Of a DNA stretch of 64,000 bases, positions 26,666 to 35,787 are shown piece by piece. The position numbers were made by a program, and so were the translations under genes. This DNA is from Reichenbachiella sp. (lineage in GTDB: Bacteria > Bacteroidota > Bacteroidia > Cytophagales > Cyclobacteriaceae), in the NCBI RefSeq assembly GCF_033344935.1, contig NZ_JAWPMM010000001.1:4770115-4834114 (forward strand), written 5' to 3'. Below the pieces are notes generated by a model. That model was not told the origin of the DNA. It did no database searches and saw only the letters and a list, made by a program, of their open reading frames with translations. Each line of letters begins with the position of its first letter. Position 1 is the stretch's first letter.

Positions 26666-26992
26666 TTAATCTTCGAGCTGATAAACTATAGCAGTACTTG
26701 ATTCCATAATCAAATTGCTTTGCCCGATGAGTACTCTCAGCTTCTGACTACTGGCTTCATGCATTGGAGTCATTTCTCCAGTCAGAACGAGATTGAAGTT
26801 TTTATCAAAGATTTGAACTGGAACGGGACAAGCCACACATTCGCCAACTGTTAAATCTTCGGTATCTACTATTTCCAAGATCTCTGTCTTGGCACTTTGT
26901 TCTACTTTTTCATTTTTATCTTCTGTGTTGGCATGGAGAGTGAAGCTGAATGCCACCAGAGAGAGTGCGAGTAAATAGGTGTGCGTTTTCAT
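26666..26992 (-). CDS. small secreted protein of unknown function
   Basis: A 108-residue protein starting at 26992 (MKTHTYLLALSLVAFSFTLHA, a clear signal peptide; an upstream in-frame ATG at 27037 would spoil it). The mature part is acidic with a GECVACPVPVQIFD segment, two cysteines three residues apart, which could form a disulfide or bind a metal. No domain is recognised. It is convergent with the CarboxypepD_reg-like gene and divergent from the acyl-CoA synthetase. Periplasmic or exported location is predicted only from the signal. Confidence 0.65.
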   Translation of the reverse strand: MKTHTYLLALSLVAFSFTLHANTEDKNEKVEQSAKTEILEIVDTEDLTVGECVACPVPVQIFDKNFNLVLTGEMTPMHEASSQKLRVLIGQSNLIMESSTAIVYQLED

Positions 26993-27119
26993 GAGTAATA
27001 TATTTTGAGTAATTGACCTTGCCACTTTAATAACCAATCCAATGCCAACTATTGTTATCGTCTGATTAACAGCTATTTATGAATTTGTAGATTGACACGC
27101 AGATAGTGACACTGTTCGC

Positions 27120-27153
27120 TTATGTACAAAAAATGGGTCAAACCTGTACATAA
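27120..27153. repeat. 9-bp inverted repeat upstream of the acyl-CoA synthetase promoter
   Basis: TTATGTACA (27120-27128) and TGTACATAA (27145-27153) are perfect arms, 16 bases apart, ending eight bases upstream of the predicted -33 element. This is the expected placement for a regulator binding site, for example of the TetR or FadR type, but no regulator is identified. Confidence 0.5.
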
Positions 27154-27161
27154 AACCTTTT

Positions 27162-27193
27162 TTTGCCTACCGACGTAGTTAATTTTTTCTTTG
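27162..27193 (+). promoter_or_regulatory. promoter of the acyl-CoA synthetase gene
   Basis: TTTG at 27162-27165, a 20-base spacer and TTTCTTTG at 27186-27193 (seven of eight to TAnnTTTG). The box includes the TTG at 27191, which therefore cannot be the start codon; the coding sequence must begin downstream. Confidence 0.5.
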
Positions 27194-27253
27194 GATACTG
27201 TGATGGCTTTTTGCTTTCAATTATCTTGTTGGGTGCAACAAATAGCGCTTTTC

Positions 27254-28936
27254 ATGAATGAAAAACTAGACATCGACAACCTGCCAACCCTCACAGAAAT
27301 GTTGTACCACTGGGAACAGGTGAAGCCCGACGAGGTTTTTCTTCGGCAGCCTACTGGAGATCAATGGACCACCTATACCTGGGCGGAATCAATTGATCAA
27401 ATTCGTAGGATGGCGAATTATCTGATAGAATTGAACCTTCCTCTACTAAGCAAGATCGCCATTGTATCAAAGAATTGTGCACATTGGATACTCGCTGATC
27501 AGGCCATTACGATGGCAGGACATGTCTCTGTACCCTTGTACCCCAACCTGACCGCCGATCAGCTCAACGAGATACTAATCCACTCTGAATCGAAAGTGCT
27601 ATTTACAGGAAAGCTCGAAGACTGGGATACAATGAAAGATGGGGTTCCTAAGGATATGCATGGTATTGCTTTGCCACTGAGTACCGAAACAGCTTATGAA
27701 AAATGGGATGAAATCATGGAGCGAACACCTCCATTGAAAGAAAATCCTATCCCCAAATCAGAGGATATGGTGGCGATCCTCTACACCTCTGGGACTACTG
27801 GTACTCCCAAAGGAGTTATGCTACATCATAATAACTACAAGTTGGCTGTTCGTGCCGTGCAAAAAGTACTTTCCGTGATAGACAAACCACACCGGTTTTT
27901 TTCATACCTACCGCTATGCCATGTGGCCGAACGTGGAGTGGTTGAGACTTGCGGAATTTACTCGGGAGGCTCTATATCTTTTGTTGAGTCCCTGGATACA
28001 TTTGTGCAAAACCTACAGGACACACAGCCTACCATCTTTTTTGGCGTCCCCAGGATTTGGACAAAATTTCAACACGGAGTCTTAGCCAAAATCTCCCAGA
28101 AAAAACTGGACTTCCTACTCAGAGTACCTCTTCTTAGTGGATTGATCAAAAACAAAATCAAGAAAGGACTGGGCCTAAGCCAAGCAGAAATATTGGTTAC
28201 CGCAGCTGCTCCTTGTCCTCGATCCTTGCACGAATGGTACCAAAAAATGGACCTTTCCCTCCTGGAACTCTATGGCATGACAGAAAATCATGGCATCTGT
28301 ACGATCATACCACTGGATGCGATGCAGATGGGTTCTGTAGGAACTGCTTATCCTGATATGGATATTAGAATAGATGCAGATACCGGCGAAATATTGATGA
28401 AAGCAGATTGGGTCATGTCTGGATACTTCAAGGAACCCGAGCTGTCTGCTCAAGTATTGGCTGATGACTACCTCCACACCGGAGATATGGGCGAGCTGGA
28501 TGCAAAAGGCTATCTGACCATTACTGGAAGAATAAAAGACACATTTAAAACCGCAAAAGGAAAATTCGTAGTACCAGGGCCAATCGAATGGGGATTTGCT
28601 CTCAATACCGATGTCGAACAAATCTGTGTATTGGGTAGAAGCTTGCCACAGCCTATTGCTTTAATTGTACTTTCGGAAATCGGCCTGAGCAAGTCTCAGG
28701 AAGATGTACTCCATGGATTGAAAGAAACCATCTCGCAAGTGGTGCAAAATTTGGTGGACTACGAAAAAATCAAAAAAGCGATTATAGTAAAGGAACCTTG
28801 GAGTATTGAGAACGGAATTTTGACTCCTACTATGAAAATTAAACGCAACGTACTTGAGCATCGTTATACAGAAAAACTAGAAGAATGGTACAGTCATCCA
28901 GAAACCATCATTTGGGAACAAATGTCTACTGCATGA
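27254..28936 (+). CDS. AMP-binding long-chain acyl-CoA synthetase
   Basis: A 560-residue ANL-superfamily ligase that activates a fatty acid to acyl-CoA through an acyl-adenylate. The P-loop motif YTSGTTGTPKGVM is present near residue 178, then FSYLPLCHVAERG, the A5 motif LELYGMTENHG and the hinge YLHTGDMGELDAKGYLTITGRIKD. I start at 27254 (MNEKLDIDNLPTL), since a longer frame from 27191 begins inside the -7 promoter box; ATG at 27203 is another possibility. The closest type is the FadD/long-chain group without a membrane segment. An inverted repeat upstream may be an operator. Confidence 0.87.
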   Translation: MNEKLDIDNLPTLTEMLYHWEQVKPDEVFLRQPTGDQWTTYTWAESIDQIRRMANYLIELNLPLLSKIAIVSKNCAHWILADQAITMAGHVSVPLYPNLTADQLNEILIHSESKVLFTGKLEDWDTMKDGVPKDMHGIALPLSTETAYEKWDEIMERTPPLKENPIPKSEDMVAILYTSGTTGTPKGVMLHHNNYKLAVRAVQKVLSVIDKPHRFFSYLPLCHVAERGVVETCGIYSGGSISFVESLDTFVQNLQDTQPTIFFGVPRIWTKFQHGVLAKISQKKLDFLLRVPLLSGLIKNKIKKGLGLSQAEILVTAAAPCPRSLHEWYQKMDLSLLELYGMTENHGICTIIPLDAMQMGSVGTAYPDMDIRIDADTGEILMKADWVMSGYFKEPELSAQVLADDYLHTGDMGELDAKGYLTITGRIKDTFKTAKGKFVVPGPIEWGFALNTDVEQICVLGRSLPQPIALIVLSEIGLSKSQEDVLHGLKETISQVVQNLVDYEKIKKAIIVKEPWSIENGILTPTMKIKRNVLEHRYTEKLEEWYSHPETIIWEQMSTA

Positions 28937-28946
28937 TCTCTTTCTT

Positions 28947-28974
28947 CTTTGTAGTTTTGCCTTTGTAGTTTTGC
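28947..28974 (+). promoter_or_regulatory. tandemly duplicated promoter box before lipB
   Basis: The 14-base unit CTTTGTAGTTTTGC occurs twice without gap (28947-28960 and 28961-28974). Each copy holds a perfect TAGTTTTG -7 box, so two start sites 14 bases apart are predicted, about 20-35 bases before the lipB ATG. Confidence 0.6.
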
Positions 28975-28993
28975 GATAAATAATGGGCTTGCG

Positions 28994-29716
28994 ATGAATG
29001 TAGTGCGGAATAAAGAAACAGAATTTATAGACTTGGGATTGATTGATTATCAAGAGGCTTGGGATTACCAAACCAAATTGTTCGATCAAACCGTTGCACT
29101 CAAAATTGAAAACCGGAAAAAAGAAGAAACCGATCAAACGATAACTCCTAATTATCTGATCTTCTGCTCACACCCTCATGTCTACACATTAGGGAAGTCT
29201 GGTGATCAAGCTAACCTTTTGCTAGACGAAAAAGGGCTGGAAGAGAAACATGCCACCTTCTATAAAATCAATCGCGGTGGTGACATCACCTATCATGGAC
29301 CAGGCCAGATTGTAGGTTACCCCATTCTGGATTTAGATAATTTTTTTACTGACATTCATAAGTACCTCAGGTTGCTTGAAGAAGCGATCATTCTCACGTT
29401 GGCGGATTATGGGATAGCAGCGGGTAGAATCGATGGATTGACGGGGGTTTGGATAGATATTGACAACCCTGCAAAAGCTCGTAAAATTTGTGCTATGGGT
29501 GTGAAATCCAGCCGATGGGTGACAATGCACGGCTTTGCCTTCAACGTAATGACCGATCTGAATTATTTCCAGAATATCATCCCCTGTGGCATTGATGATA
29601 AAGCGGTGACTTCATTGGAATTTGAGTTAGGCGAAAAGCCGGATATGAATGAAGTGCAAGAAAGATTAAAAGGACATTTAGCGGATTTGTTTGAGTTAGA
29701 TCTAATCGATTCTTAA
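28994..29716 (+). CDS. lipB: octanoyl-[acyl-carrier-protein]:protein N-octanoyltransferase
   Basis: LipB transfers octanoate from acyl carrier protein to lipoyl domains, the first step of lipoate synthesis. The motif RGGDITYHGPGQIVGYPI is complete, and the catalytic pair is present: Lys171 in AMGVKSSRW and Cys198 in IIPCGI. At 240 residues it is of normal length. LipA is not in the window. Two tandem promoter boxes lie directly upstream. The gene ends overlapping the convergent LytTR regulator by four bases. Confidence 0.95.
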   Translation: MNVVRNKETEFIDLGLIDYQEAWDYQTKLFDQTVALKIENRKKEETDQTITPNYLIFCSHPHVYTLGKSGDQANLLLDEKGLEEKHATFYKINRGGDITYHGPGQIVGYPILDLDNFFTDIHKYLRLLEEAIILTLADYGIAAGRIDGLTGVWIDIDNPAKARKICAMGVKSSRWVTMHGFAFNVMTDLNYFQNIIPCGIDDKAVTSLEFELGEKPDMNEVQERLKGHLADLFELDLIDS

Positions 29717-30414
29717 AGCACAATCTTACCCAACTTATCCATTACCTCCACTTTGTAGTTTCTTCCTACAGGTATACTTTCATTATTGAGTTCGATCTCA
29801 CTGGCTGAGTAGCTTTCTATCTTCGGTATGTTGATGATAAAAGAGCGGTGTACTCTGATAAAATGATTGGCTGGTAGTTTGGTCTCTAGCACACTGATTT
29901 TTTGGTGAGTGACCACCTCTTTTTCAGCTGTCTTTATTTTCACGTAGTCCTTGATGCTTTCTATATACAAGATGTCTTTCAAGCACACACGTATCATTTT
30001 CTTATCACATTTGAAAAAGATAAAATCATCGCCTTCCGCATTAGTAGAAACCTCTACTTCTTTGGAGTGATTCAGTGCCTTAGAAACGGCCTTCATGAAT
30101 CTATCAAATGATATTGGTTTGAGCAAATAATCTAACACTTCCAATTCGAAGCCTTCCAAAGCATACTCTCTATAAGCTGTAGTAAAAATTACCTTCGGAG
30201 GATTGGTAAGTGTTTTCAAGAATTCTATACCTGTCAATTTTGGCATTTGAATGTCCAGAAAAATGAGGTCCACTGGTTCGCCAGACTGGATATAGTCAAA
30301 CGCTTTGATGGCATTTCTAAACTTGCCCACCAGCTCTAATGAATCAATTTTATCTACATAAGATTCTATGACCTCAATAGCCAAAGGCTCGTCATCTACT
30401 ATTATACATTTCAT
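29713..30414 (-). CDS. LytTR-family response regulator
   Basis: A 233-residue regulator: an N-terminal receiver with DDEP at residues 7-10, phosphoacceptor Asp54 in IFLDIQMPKLTG, the Thr of FTTAYR and the LLKPIS lysine; a C-terminal LytTR DNA-binding domain (about 130-233) with FFKCDKKMIRVCLKDILYIESIKDYVKI. It overlaps the sensor kinase gene by four bases. Regulators of this class bind paired short repeats upstream of their targets; the divergent DUF5916 gene is a natural candidate target, as only about 200 bases separate the two transcripts. Confidence 0.93.
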   Translation of the reverse strand: MKCIIVDDEPLAIEVIESYVDKIDSLELVGKFRNAIKAFDYIQSGEPVDLIFLDIQMPKLTGIEFLKTLTNPPKVIFTTAYREYALEGFELEVLDYLLKPISFDRFMKAVSKALNHSKEVEVSTNAEGDDFIFFKCDKKMIRVCLKDILYIESIKDYVKIKTAEKEVVTHQKISVLETKLPANHFIRVHRSFIINIPKIESYSASEIELNNESIPVGRNYKVEVMDKLGKIVL

Positions 30415-31472
30415 GCCGTTTTCCTAAAGTTTATTTCCATCATTACGGTAAAAGTCTTGGCGCCGTCAATAATATCCAATCGATAGTCGTCTCTATACAA
30501 CAGATCCAGTCTTCGCTTCACGTTTTTCAATCCAATACCATGTTCATGGTCATCCAGTCGCTGGGTTTCACTTTTACTATTTTCAATGCTCAGCTTTAAC
30601 TTATTTTCAATTATTGATAAATCCAGATATACCCAAGATTTATCTAGCTCCTCATTCACTCCATGTTTGAAACTATTTTCCAGAAATGGTAAGATAATCA
30701 TAGGTGCCACATAGACTCCAGTAGTCTCTCCAGTGATCATAGCCTTGATATCCAAGTTATCGCCATGTCGCATTCTTTCTATTTCGATGTAATTTTTAAT
30801 GAAATTCAATTCATTATCCAAAGGTACTTTTGGGGCGTTGCATTCATAGAGCATATAGTTGATCAGTTCTGAAAGCTTCAGCACCATCTCGGGCGCATGG
30901 TCCGATTTTTTTAGCGTAAGCGCATAGAGATTGTTCAGCGTATTGAAGAGAAAATGAGGATGGATCTGAGTCTTTAAGAATTTTAATTCAGCCTCTAGCT
31001 TTTCGTGAGCCAGAATCTGCTTGTCCTGCTGGTTGACATACCAATGCTTCAAAATCTTAATTGTTGTGGCGAGAAAAACCACAGGATAGATCTGAACTAT
31101 GCCTTTAAAAATTTTGAACATTTGTAGCACCGGCTCATTCAGGTACTTTGGATAGTATAACGGGTATTCCACATAAAATGTAATCAATCGATAGAGCGTA
31201 CCCCCAGTTAGCGCTGAGGCAATTAGCAAAAAAGCAAATGATACCCACTTCCCTTTAAGCACGTACTTAGGTAAAAGCACATAAATGGTATAGTAGGTAA
31301 TGATAATTTTTACAGGCAGATAAATCAATTGGTCTATAAAAGCCAACTCCCACTCTCCTTTATAGCTTCCCCACAAAGCAGCATGAAATACGACATAGCT
31401 GAACCAAAATATAATATGGCTAAACAGTCTATTTTTAAACAAATCTCTTATTCTGGCTTCAATACTTCCCAT
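30411..31472 (-). CDS. LytS-like sensor histidine kinase (His_kinase PF06580)
   Basis: A 353-residue kinase with four hydrophobic segments in residues 15-150 and a C-terminal kinase part of the PF06580 type: the phosphorylated His in IHPHFLFNTLNNLYAL and the N box LPFLENSFKHGV, with GIGLKNVKRRLDLLY. No periplasmic sensor domain is seen, so the signal is probably sensed in the membrane. It forms a pair with the LytTR regulator. A perfect -7 box at 31478-31485 on the minus strand ends five bases before the ATG. Confidence 0.92.
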   Translation of the reverse strand: MGSIEARIRDLFKNRLFSHIIFWFSYVVFHAALWGSYKGEWELAFIDQLIYLPVKIIITYYTIYVLLPKYVLKGKWVSFAFLLIASALTGGTLYRLITFYVEYPLYYPKYLNEPVLQMFKIFKGIVQIYPVVFLATTIKILKHWYVNQQDKQILAHEKLEAELKFLKTQIHPHFLFNTLNNLYALTLKKSDHAPEMVLKLSELINYMLYECNAPKVPLDNELNFIKNYIEIERMRHGDNLDIKAMITGETTGVYVAPMIILPFLENSFKHGVNEELDKSWVYLDLSIIENKLKLSIENSKSETQRLDDHEHGIGLKNVKRRLDLLYRDDYRLDIIDGAKTFTVMMEINFRKTA

Positions 31473-31477
31473 TGCAA

Positions 31478-31485
31478 CAAATATA
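31478..31485 (-). promoter_or_regulatory. -7 box abutting the LytS-like start codon
   Basis: On the minus strand it reads TATATTTG. It lies within the 14-mer AAACCGTATATTTG, also found before the 81-residue gene at 63250. The start codon begins five bases after the box, so a leaderless mRNA is possible. Confidence 0.45.
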
Positions 31486-31648
31486 CGGTTTCAATTAGTG
31501 TTTATAATGATTTGACTACATACGACTAATTGCAGCGTTCGAATGGTTAATATTCATCAATAAAGTACATCCATTGGTAGATATTGGCCAATTAGCCTCC
31601 GATATCGACCATTAGTCACATAGCGTCAACTTTAGCATCCAATCCCGT

Positions 31649-31656
31649 TAATTTTG
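31649..31656 (+). promoter_or_regulatory. -7 promoter box for the DUF5916 gene
   Basis: TAATTTTG matches TAnnTTTG perfectly, 19 bases before the ATG at 31676. The region upstream (31486-31648) is the likely place for LytTR regulator sites. Confidence 0.5.
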
Positions 31657-31675
31657 TAGACTCAACGAACTACTA

Positions 31676-33898
31676 ATGATCTATCGACTGACTGCTCTAT
31701 TGATGTGTAGCCTTGCTACACTCTGTTTTGGCGGTAATAATAAGACTGGCAACAATCAAAACTTTCAACTCCCAATTGAAAGAATTGATGCTGAGGTAAA
31801 ACTCGATGGTCAGCTCGAAGAATCATTTTGGGCCGAATTGACCCCTTCATCCGATTTTATCAATAAATGGCCTCAAGATACTGGATTAGCTAAAGCAAAA
31901 ACGACAGTTAGGCTTGCGTACGACGCTAATTTCCTCTATGTATCAGCGGTGTGCTACCAAGACATGGACGAGTTAGTAATTCAATCCCTAAAAAGAGATA
32001 ATACTGGTGCCTTCTGGGATAGTGACGGATTCAGCATTCTCCTGGATCCAATCAATACGAAAACGAACGGCTATTTATTTGGAGTGAATGCTGGCGGGGC
32101 TCAGGTTGAAGCCACTTTAACAGCCCGAGGAAGCTCTACTAATATGGACTCCAATTGGGACAACAAATGGTTTTCTTCTGTAAGCAAACACGAAGATCAC
32201 TGGACGGTTGAAATGGCTATACCTTTTAAAACCTTGAGATATAACCAACACAATAAAAACTGGGGAATCAATTTGGTGAGAAACGACATGAAAAGAAATG
32301 TCTACTCTACCTGGGCTCATGTTCCAATTGAATTCGATGGCATAGAGCTGGGGTATTTTGGTACGCTAAACTGGGATACACCTCCGGCCAAAACCAAAGG
32401 AAACATGGCATTGATTCCATACCTCTCAACTGCGCGCTCCAAGGACCACGAAGAGGGAGAACCGGTTGAAAATGATTTGGGCGTAGGGGTAGATGCGAAG
32501 ATTGCGTTGACTTCTTCCCTCAATTTGGATCTGACCGTAAATCCTGATTTTTCTAATGTGGACGTCGACCAACAAGTAACCAACGTATCTCGATTCAGCG
32601 TATTTTTCCCAGAGAAAAGAGGCTTCTTCTTGGAGAATAGTGACCTATTCTCCGATTTTGGCACATGGGCAGTTCGTCCTTTCTTCTCTCGACGGATTGG
32701 AATAGATGAAGACAATGAACCCGTACCAGTCGCTTTTGGCGCAAGAATTTCGGGTAATTTAACCGATGGCATGCGTATCGGAATCATGGATGTGCATACT
32801 AAAGCTTCAGGAGATCTTAGTCCCACCAACTATTTTGTAGGAAGTGTCCAGCAAAGATTTTTTAAACGATCTTCGGTAAAAGTGCTCTTTAACAATAAAG
32901 AAGACTTTCCAGAAAGCGAACTTACGGAAAGAACCTATAATAGAACCGGAGGCGCGGAGTTCAACTATGTTTCAGAAAGCGGTCAACTGAACGCCTCATT
33001 GAAAACTCATTGGTCTACTACTGAGGAAAAATTGAGCAACAATCAGTTCATAGCTCTCAATGGCACATATCGCGGTGAGAATGTTAGAGCGGGGTTTAGC
33101 TATAGCAAAGTAGATGAAAATTACATCGCCGAAATGGGATTCACTCCAAGACTTAAACATTACGATGCGGAACTTGATACTACGATTAGGATCGGCTATC
33201 AATCCATAAATCCCTGGCTTGGCTATGTGTGGAATGGAAATGATGAAACTACTTTTAGGTCTAGCGAAATATTCACCTGGACCGTATTGGAATACAACTC
33301 GGAGGGAGAATTAATGAGTAGAAGAACATCTCTCAACGGAGGAGGAATTTTTCAAAACAACTCAAGGTTTTGGCTAGGTATCATGAACCGGTCGGTCACA
33401 CTTCAGGTACCCGCTGATCTAATCGGAGGTGACACCCCGCTACCTGTAGATCAATATGATTTTACCATTTTCAATACCAGTTTTTCTACCAATCAACTGA
33501 AAAAGGTTTTTTCAGAAACCGAATTCAATTTCGGAGGTTTCTTCAATGGTACAAGAATAGAATTTGGTCAAGAAGTAAGCCTCAGAGCCCAACCTTGGGG
33601 AGTCTTCAGTATCAACTATCGGATGAATAAAATTCAGCTACCTGAAGACTATGGAGAAACTACCCTTCATTTGCTTGGCCCAAAAGCTGAGATAAGCTTA
33701 AGAAACAATATGTGGTGGACTACTTTTTTGCAATACAATACCCAAGACGAAAATTTCAACATTAACAGTCGCTTGCAGTGGAGATACAAGCCCATGTCAG
33801 ATTTCTTTCTTGTTTATTCCGACAATTACGCCACTACGGACTTTAAAACAAAAAACCGAGGTCTGGTATTTAAGCTTACCTATTGGCTGAGTATTTAA
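31676..33898 (+). CDS. DUF5916 outer-membrane protein with CBM9-like domain
   Basis: A 740-residue exported protein: signal peptide ending near residue 20, a CBM9-like beta-sandwich (about 35-225) starting IERIDAEVKLDGQLEESFW, and a DUF5916 beta-barrel-like remainder that includes NPDFSNVDVDQQVTNVSRFSVFFPEKR, the family hallmark. Members in Bacteroidota are predicted outer-membrane barrels; some are linked to carbohydrate binding or to extracellular hydrolases. The C-terminus ends in aromatic residues, YWLSI, as common for barrels. It is divergent from the LytS/LytTR pair and could be under its control. Confidence 0.87.
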   Translation: MIYRLTALLMCSLATLCFGGNNKTGNNQNFQLPIERIDAEVKLDGQLEESFWAELTPSSDFINKWPQDTGLAKAKTTVRLAYDANFLYVSAVCYQDMDELVIQSLKRDNTGAFWDSDGFSILLDPINTKTNGYLFGVNAGGAQVEATLTARGSSTNMDSNWDNKWFSSVSKHEDHWTVEMAIPFKTLRYNQHNKNWGINLVRNDMKRNVYSTWAHVPIEFDGIELGYFGTLNWDTPPAKTKGNMALIPYLSTARSKDHEEGEPVENDLGVGVDAKIALTSSLNLDLTVNPDFSNVDVDQQVTNVSRFSVFFPEKRGFFLENSDLFSDFGTWAVRPFFSRRIGIDEDNEPVPVAFGARISGNLTDGMRIGIMDVHTKASGDLSPTNYFVGSVQQRFFKRSSVKVLFNNKEDFPESELTERTYNRTGGAEFNYVSESGQLNASLKTHWSTTEEKLSNNQFIALNGTYRGENVRAGFSYSKVDENYIAEMGFTPRLKHYDAELDTTIRIGYQSINPWLGYVWNGNDETTFRSSEIFTWTVLEYNSEGELMSRRTSLNGGGIFQNNSRFWLGIMNRSVTLQVPADLIGGDTPLPVDQYDFTIFNTSFSTNQLKKVFSETEFNFGGFFNGTRIEFGQEVSLRAQPWGVFSINYRMNKIQLPEDYGETTLHLLGPKAEISLRNNMWWTTFLQYNTQDENFNINSRLQWRYKPMSDFFLVYSDNYATTDFKTKNRGLVFKLTYWLSI

Positions 33899-33958
33899 TG
33901 ACTTTATTATTTCAATTCAAAGAAATTGGCTTACTTAGTAGTTAATCAAAATTGAAAT

Positions 33959-34732
33959 ATGCGAACCCAGCTAATAACCGCGCTTTTAGTCATTTTTACA
34001 TTTGCTACTTATGGCCAAGACCAATGGCTGGTGACCACCAAATTGGACACCATATATGGCAAAATATATTTGGACACAGGTGATCCCTTACAAGCGGATG
34101 CTGCCAGAATTATCAACGAAAATGGAAAAAATGCCCATAAAGCTTACAATCTGTTGTCAGTTCATTTGAGCACGAACAAGGACTACAAAACATTAAAAAT
34201 TGATGGCCGATATCAATTCGCTAAGGTTGATCTCATCGGTGAATATGTTAGTAGATATCTATATAAGGACCCTGAACTGAGCGCTTCCCCGAATTTCTCA
34301 TTGCCTATTCTGGAGAACTGGAAAGGGGAACAATACAAAATAGGTCGTATGACTTCAAGAAAAGATTTTGCTGAGTTCATGAAGGATTGCCCTTCGCTAA
34401 GAGATCAGATATTAAATCGTGATGTCAAAAAATCAAAGGACATGGATTTAATTCTTCTTAGGTATAATATGTGCATTGATGAAGCCAGAAATCAGACTGC
34501 GGAAAATAACCCTATGCAATATTTAAGCCCTGAAGAAAAGCTGCAAGTGTTTGTCACGGATTTAAAATCTAAAAAATTGTATGAGGGTGACTTGATCTCC
34601 ATGCTAAATGACATAGAACAGAAATTAAAAACCGAGCAATTTATTCCAAAATATCTGCAGCAAGTTATCTTATCTCAACTGGGAGACAATGAGGAGATGA
34701 AAGCTCAATTCTTAGATATCATCGAAAACTAA
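33959..34732 (+). CDS. secreted protein of unknown function, tandem paralogue 1
   Basis: A 257-residue exported protein with signal peptide ending at FATYGQ (about residue 19-20), then the start of the mature protein DQWLVTTKLDTIYGKIYLDTG. It shares with the next gene the segments LKIDGRYQF, VDL/VDI, YLYKDPE, NWKGEQ, FAE and the C-terminal VTDLKSKKLYEGDLISMLNDI, so the two are paralogues of about 35-45 percent identity by eye. The N-terminal half is beta-rich, the C-terminal third helical. No known domain is recognised. A 9-bp inverted repeat (33909-33917 with 33950-33958) ends right before the ATG. Confidence 0.7.
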   Translation: MRTQLITALLVIFTFATYGQDQWLVTTKLDTIYGKIYLDTGDPLQADAARIINENGKNAHKAYNLLSVHLSTNKDYKTLKIDGRYQFAKVDLIGEYVSRYLYKDPELSASPNFSLPILENWKGEQYKIGRMTSRKDFAEFMKDCPSLRDQILNRDVKKSKDMDLILLRYNMCIDEARNQTAENNPMQYLSPEEKLQVFVTDLKSKKLYEGDLISMLNDIEQKLKTEQFIPKYLQQVILSQLGDNEEMKAQFLDIIEN

Positions 34733-34932
34733 AGGCTAAACGGCATTTCTCGGCTCCAATGCAATTACTTGGTAGCCAAGAAATAACGGCTAACACGGAC
34801 ACTTTTGAGGACACCTATTTAGAAAAGAATTGAATATTTCAGTCGTAAGAGACCTTGAAGGCCTATGAGCTCGTGTTTATTTAAATAAAGCCAAATAATT
34901 TAGTTTATTTAGCGCTATAACAAATTCGATAT

Positions 34933-35703
34933 ATGCGTACGCTCATACTTTCTACAATACTTTCAGCGATTTACTCTTTCTCTTATGGCCAGGAACAATG
35001 GCTTGTAACTGTCAAAATGGATACCGTTTATGGTAAAATTTACCTTGAAACCGTCGATCAGTATAGAGCGGACGAAGCAAGGGTAAAAGATGAAAAGACA
35101 AAGGTTAATTACAAGTCCTATCAGATTCGTTCGGTTCATTTAGGAGAAAATCAGGATTTTGAAACACTAAAAATCGATGGAAGATATCAATTTGTACAAG
35201 TAGACATCAAGGGTAAATATTTCAGTCAGTATTTATACAAGGATCCCGAACAAGTCACTTCATCTAACTACGTATTAAAACTATTAGTCAATTGGAAAGG
35301 CGAGCAATTCAAATTCAGCAACCTGACTTCCAAGAAAAAATTCGCCGAATATTTTCAAGATTGTAAATCTTTAAGTGAGAAAATTGAATCAGGAAAGCTA
35401 AAGAAAAAGGATCTGGAGAAAATAATTGCCGAATTTGATAAGTGTATGGAAGAAAATAAAAACCAATCTGTGGTTGTGCAATCTGTAGCCCCTCCGGTTT
35501 CCACCTCCGCTATGGAAGCGTTCATTTCTGATCTCAAATCTAAAGATCTATACAATGGAGAAATTGTGACTATGCTTGAAGATATCAACTTAAAAATAGC
35601 CAACCGGCAAAGTATTCCTAATTATATGCAACAAGCTGTTCTATCTCAACTGGAGGGAAACGAAGATTTAAAGGCTAAATTTTTAGCGCTAATTAAAGAA
35701 TAA
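34933..35703 (+). CDS. secreted protein of unknown function, tandem paralogue 2
   Basis: A 256-residue exported protein with signal peptide ending near SYGQ (residue 20), paralogous to the preceding gene along its full length and in the same orientation, 200 bases downstream. It has the same QWLVTVKMDTVYGKIYLET start and the SDLKSKDLYNGEIVTMLEDIN end, but a more Lys-rich central helix (ESGKLKKKDLEKI). The gap between the copies has no ORF and holds a TTTATTTAAATAAA palindrome (34876-34889). This is a gene duplication with considerable divergence. Function unknown. Confidence 0.7.
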   Translation: MRTLILSTILSAIYSFSYGQEQWLVTVKMDTVYGKIYLETVDQYRADEARVKDEKTKVNYKSYQIRSVHLGENQDFETLKIDGRYQFVQVDIKGKYFSQYLYKDPEQVTSSNYVLKLLVNWKGEQFKFSNLTSKKKFAEYFQDCKSLSEKIESGKLKKKDLEKIIAEFDKCMEENKNQSVVVQSVAPPVSTSAMEAFISDLKSKDLYNGEIVTMLEDINLKIANRQSIPNYMQQAVLSQLEGNEDLKAKFLALIKE

Positions 35704-35732
35704 AAAAGCCGGAGAGGCTGCCCTCTCCGGCT
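35702..35732. terminator. strong intrinsic terminator between convergent genes
   Basis: AGCCGGAGAGG (35707-35717) pairs perfectly with CCTCTCCGGCT (35722-35732), an 11-bp GC-rich stem. Its minus-strand side is followed by five to six T residues, so it is a good terminator for the M4 protease transcript; it overlaps the stop codon of the plus-strand paralogue and may end that one too. Confidence 0.85.
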
Positions 35733-35787
35733 CGTATTTATATTAAATAATAAAAGGTTGCAGTCAAATAACGACTCATTCAGTCAT

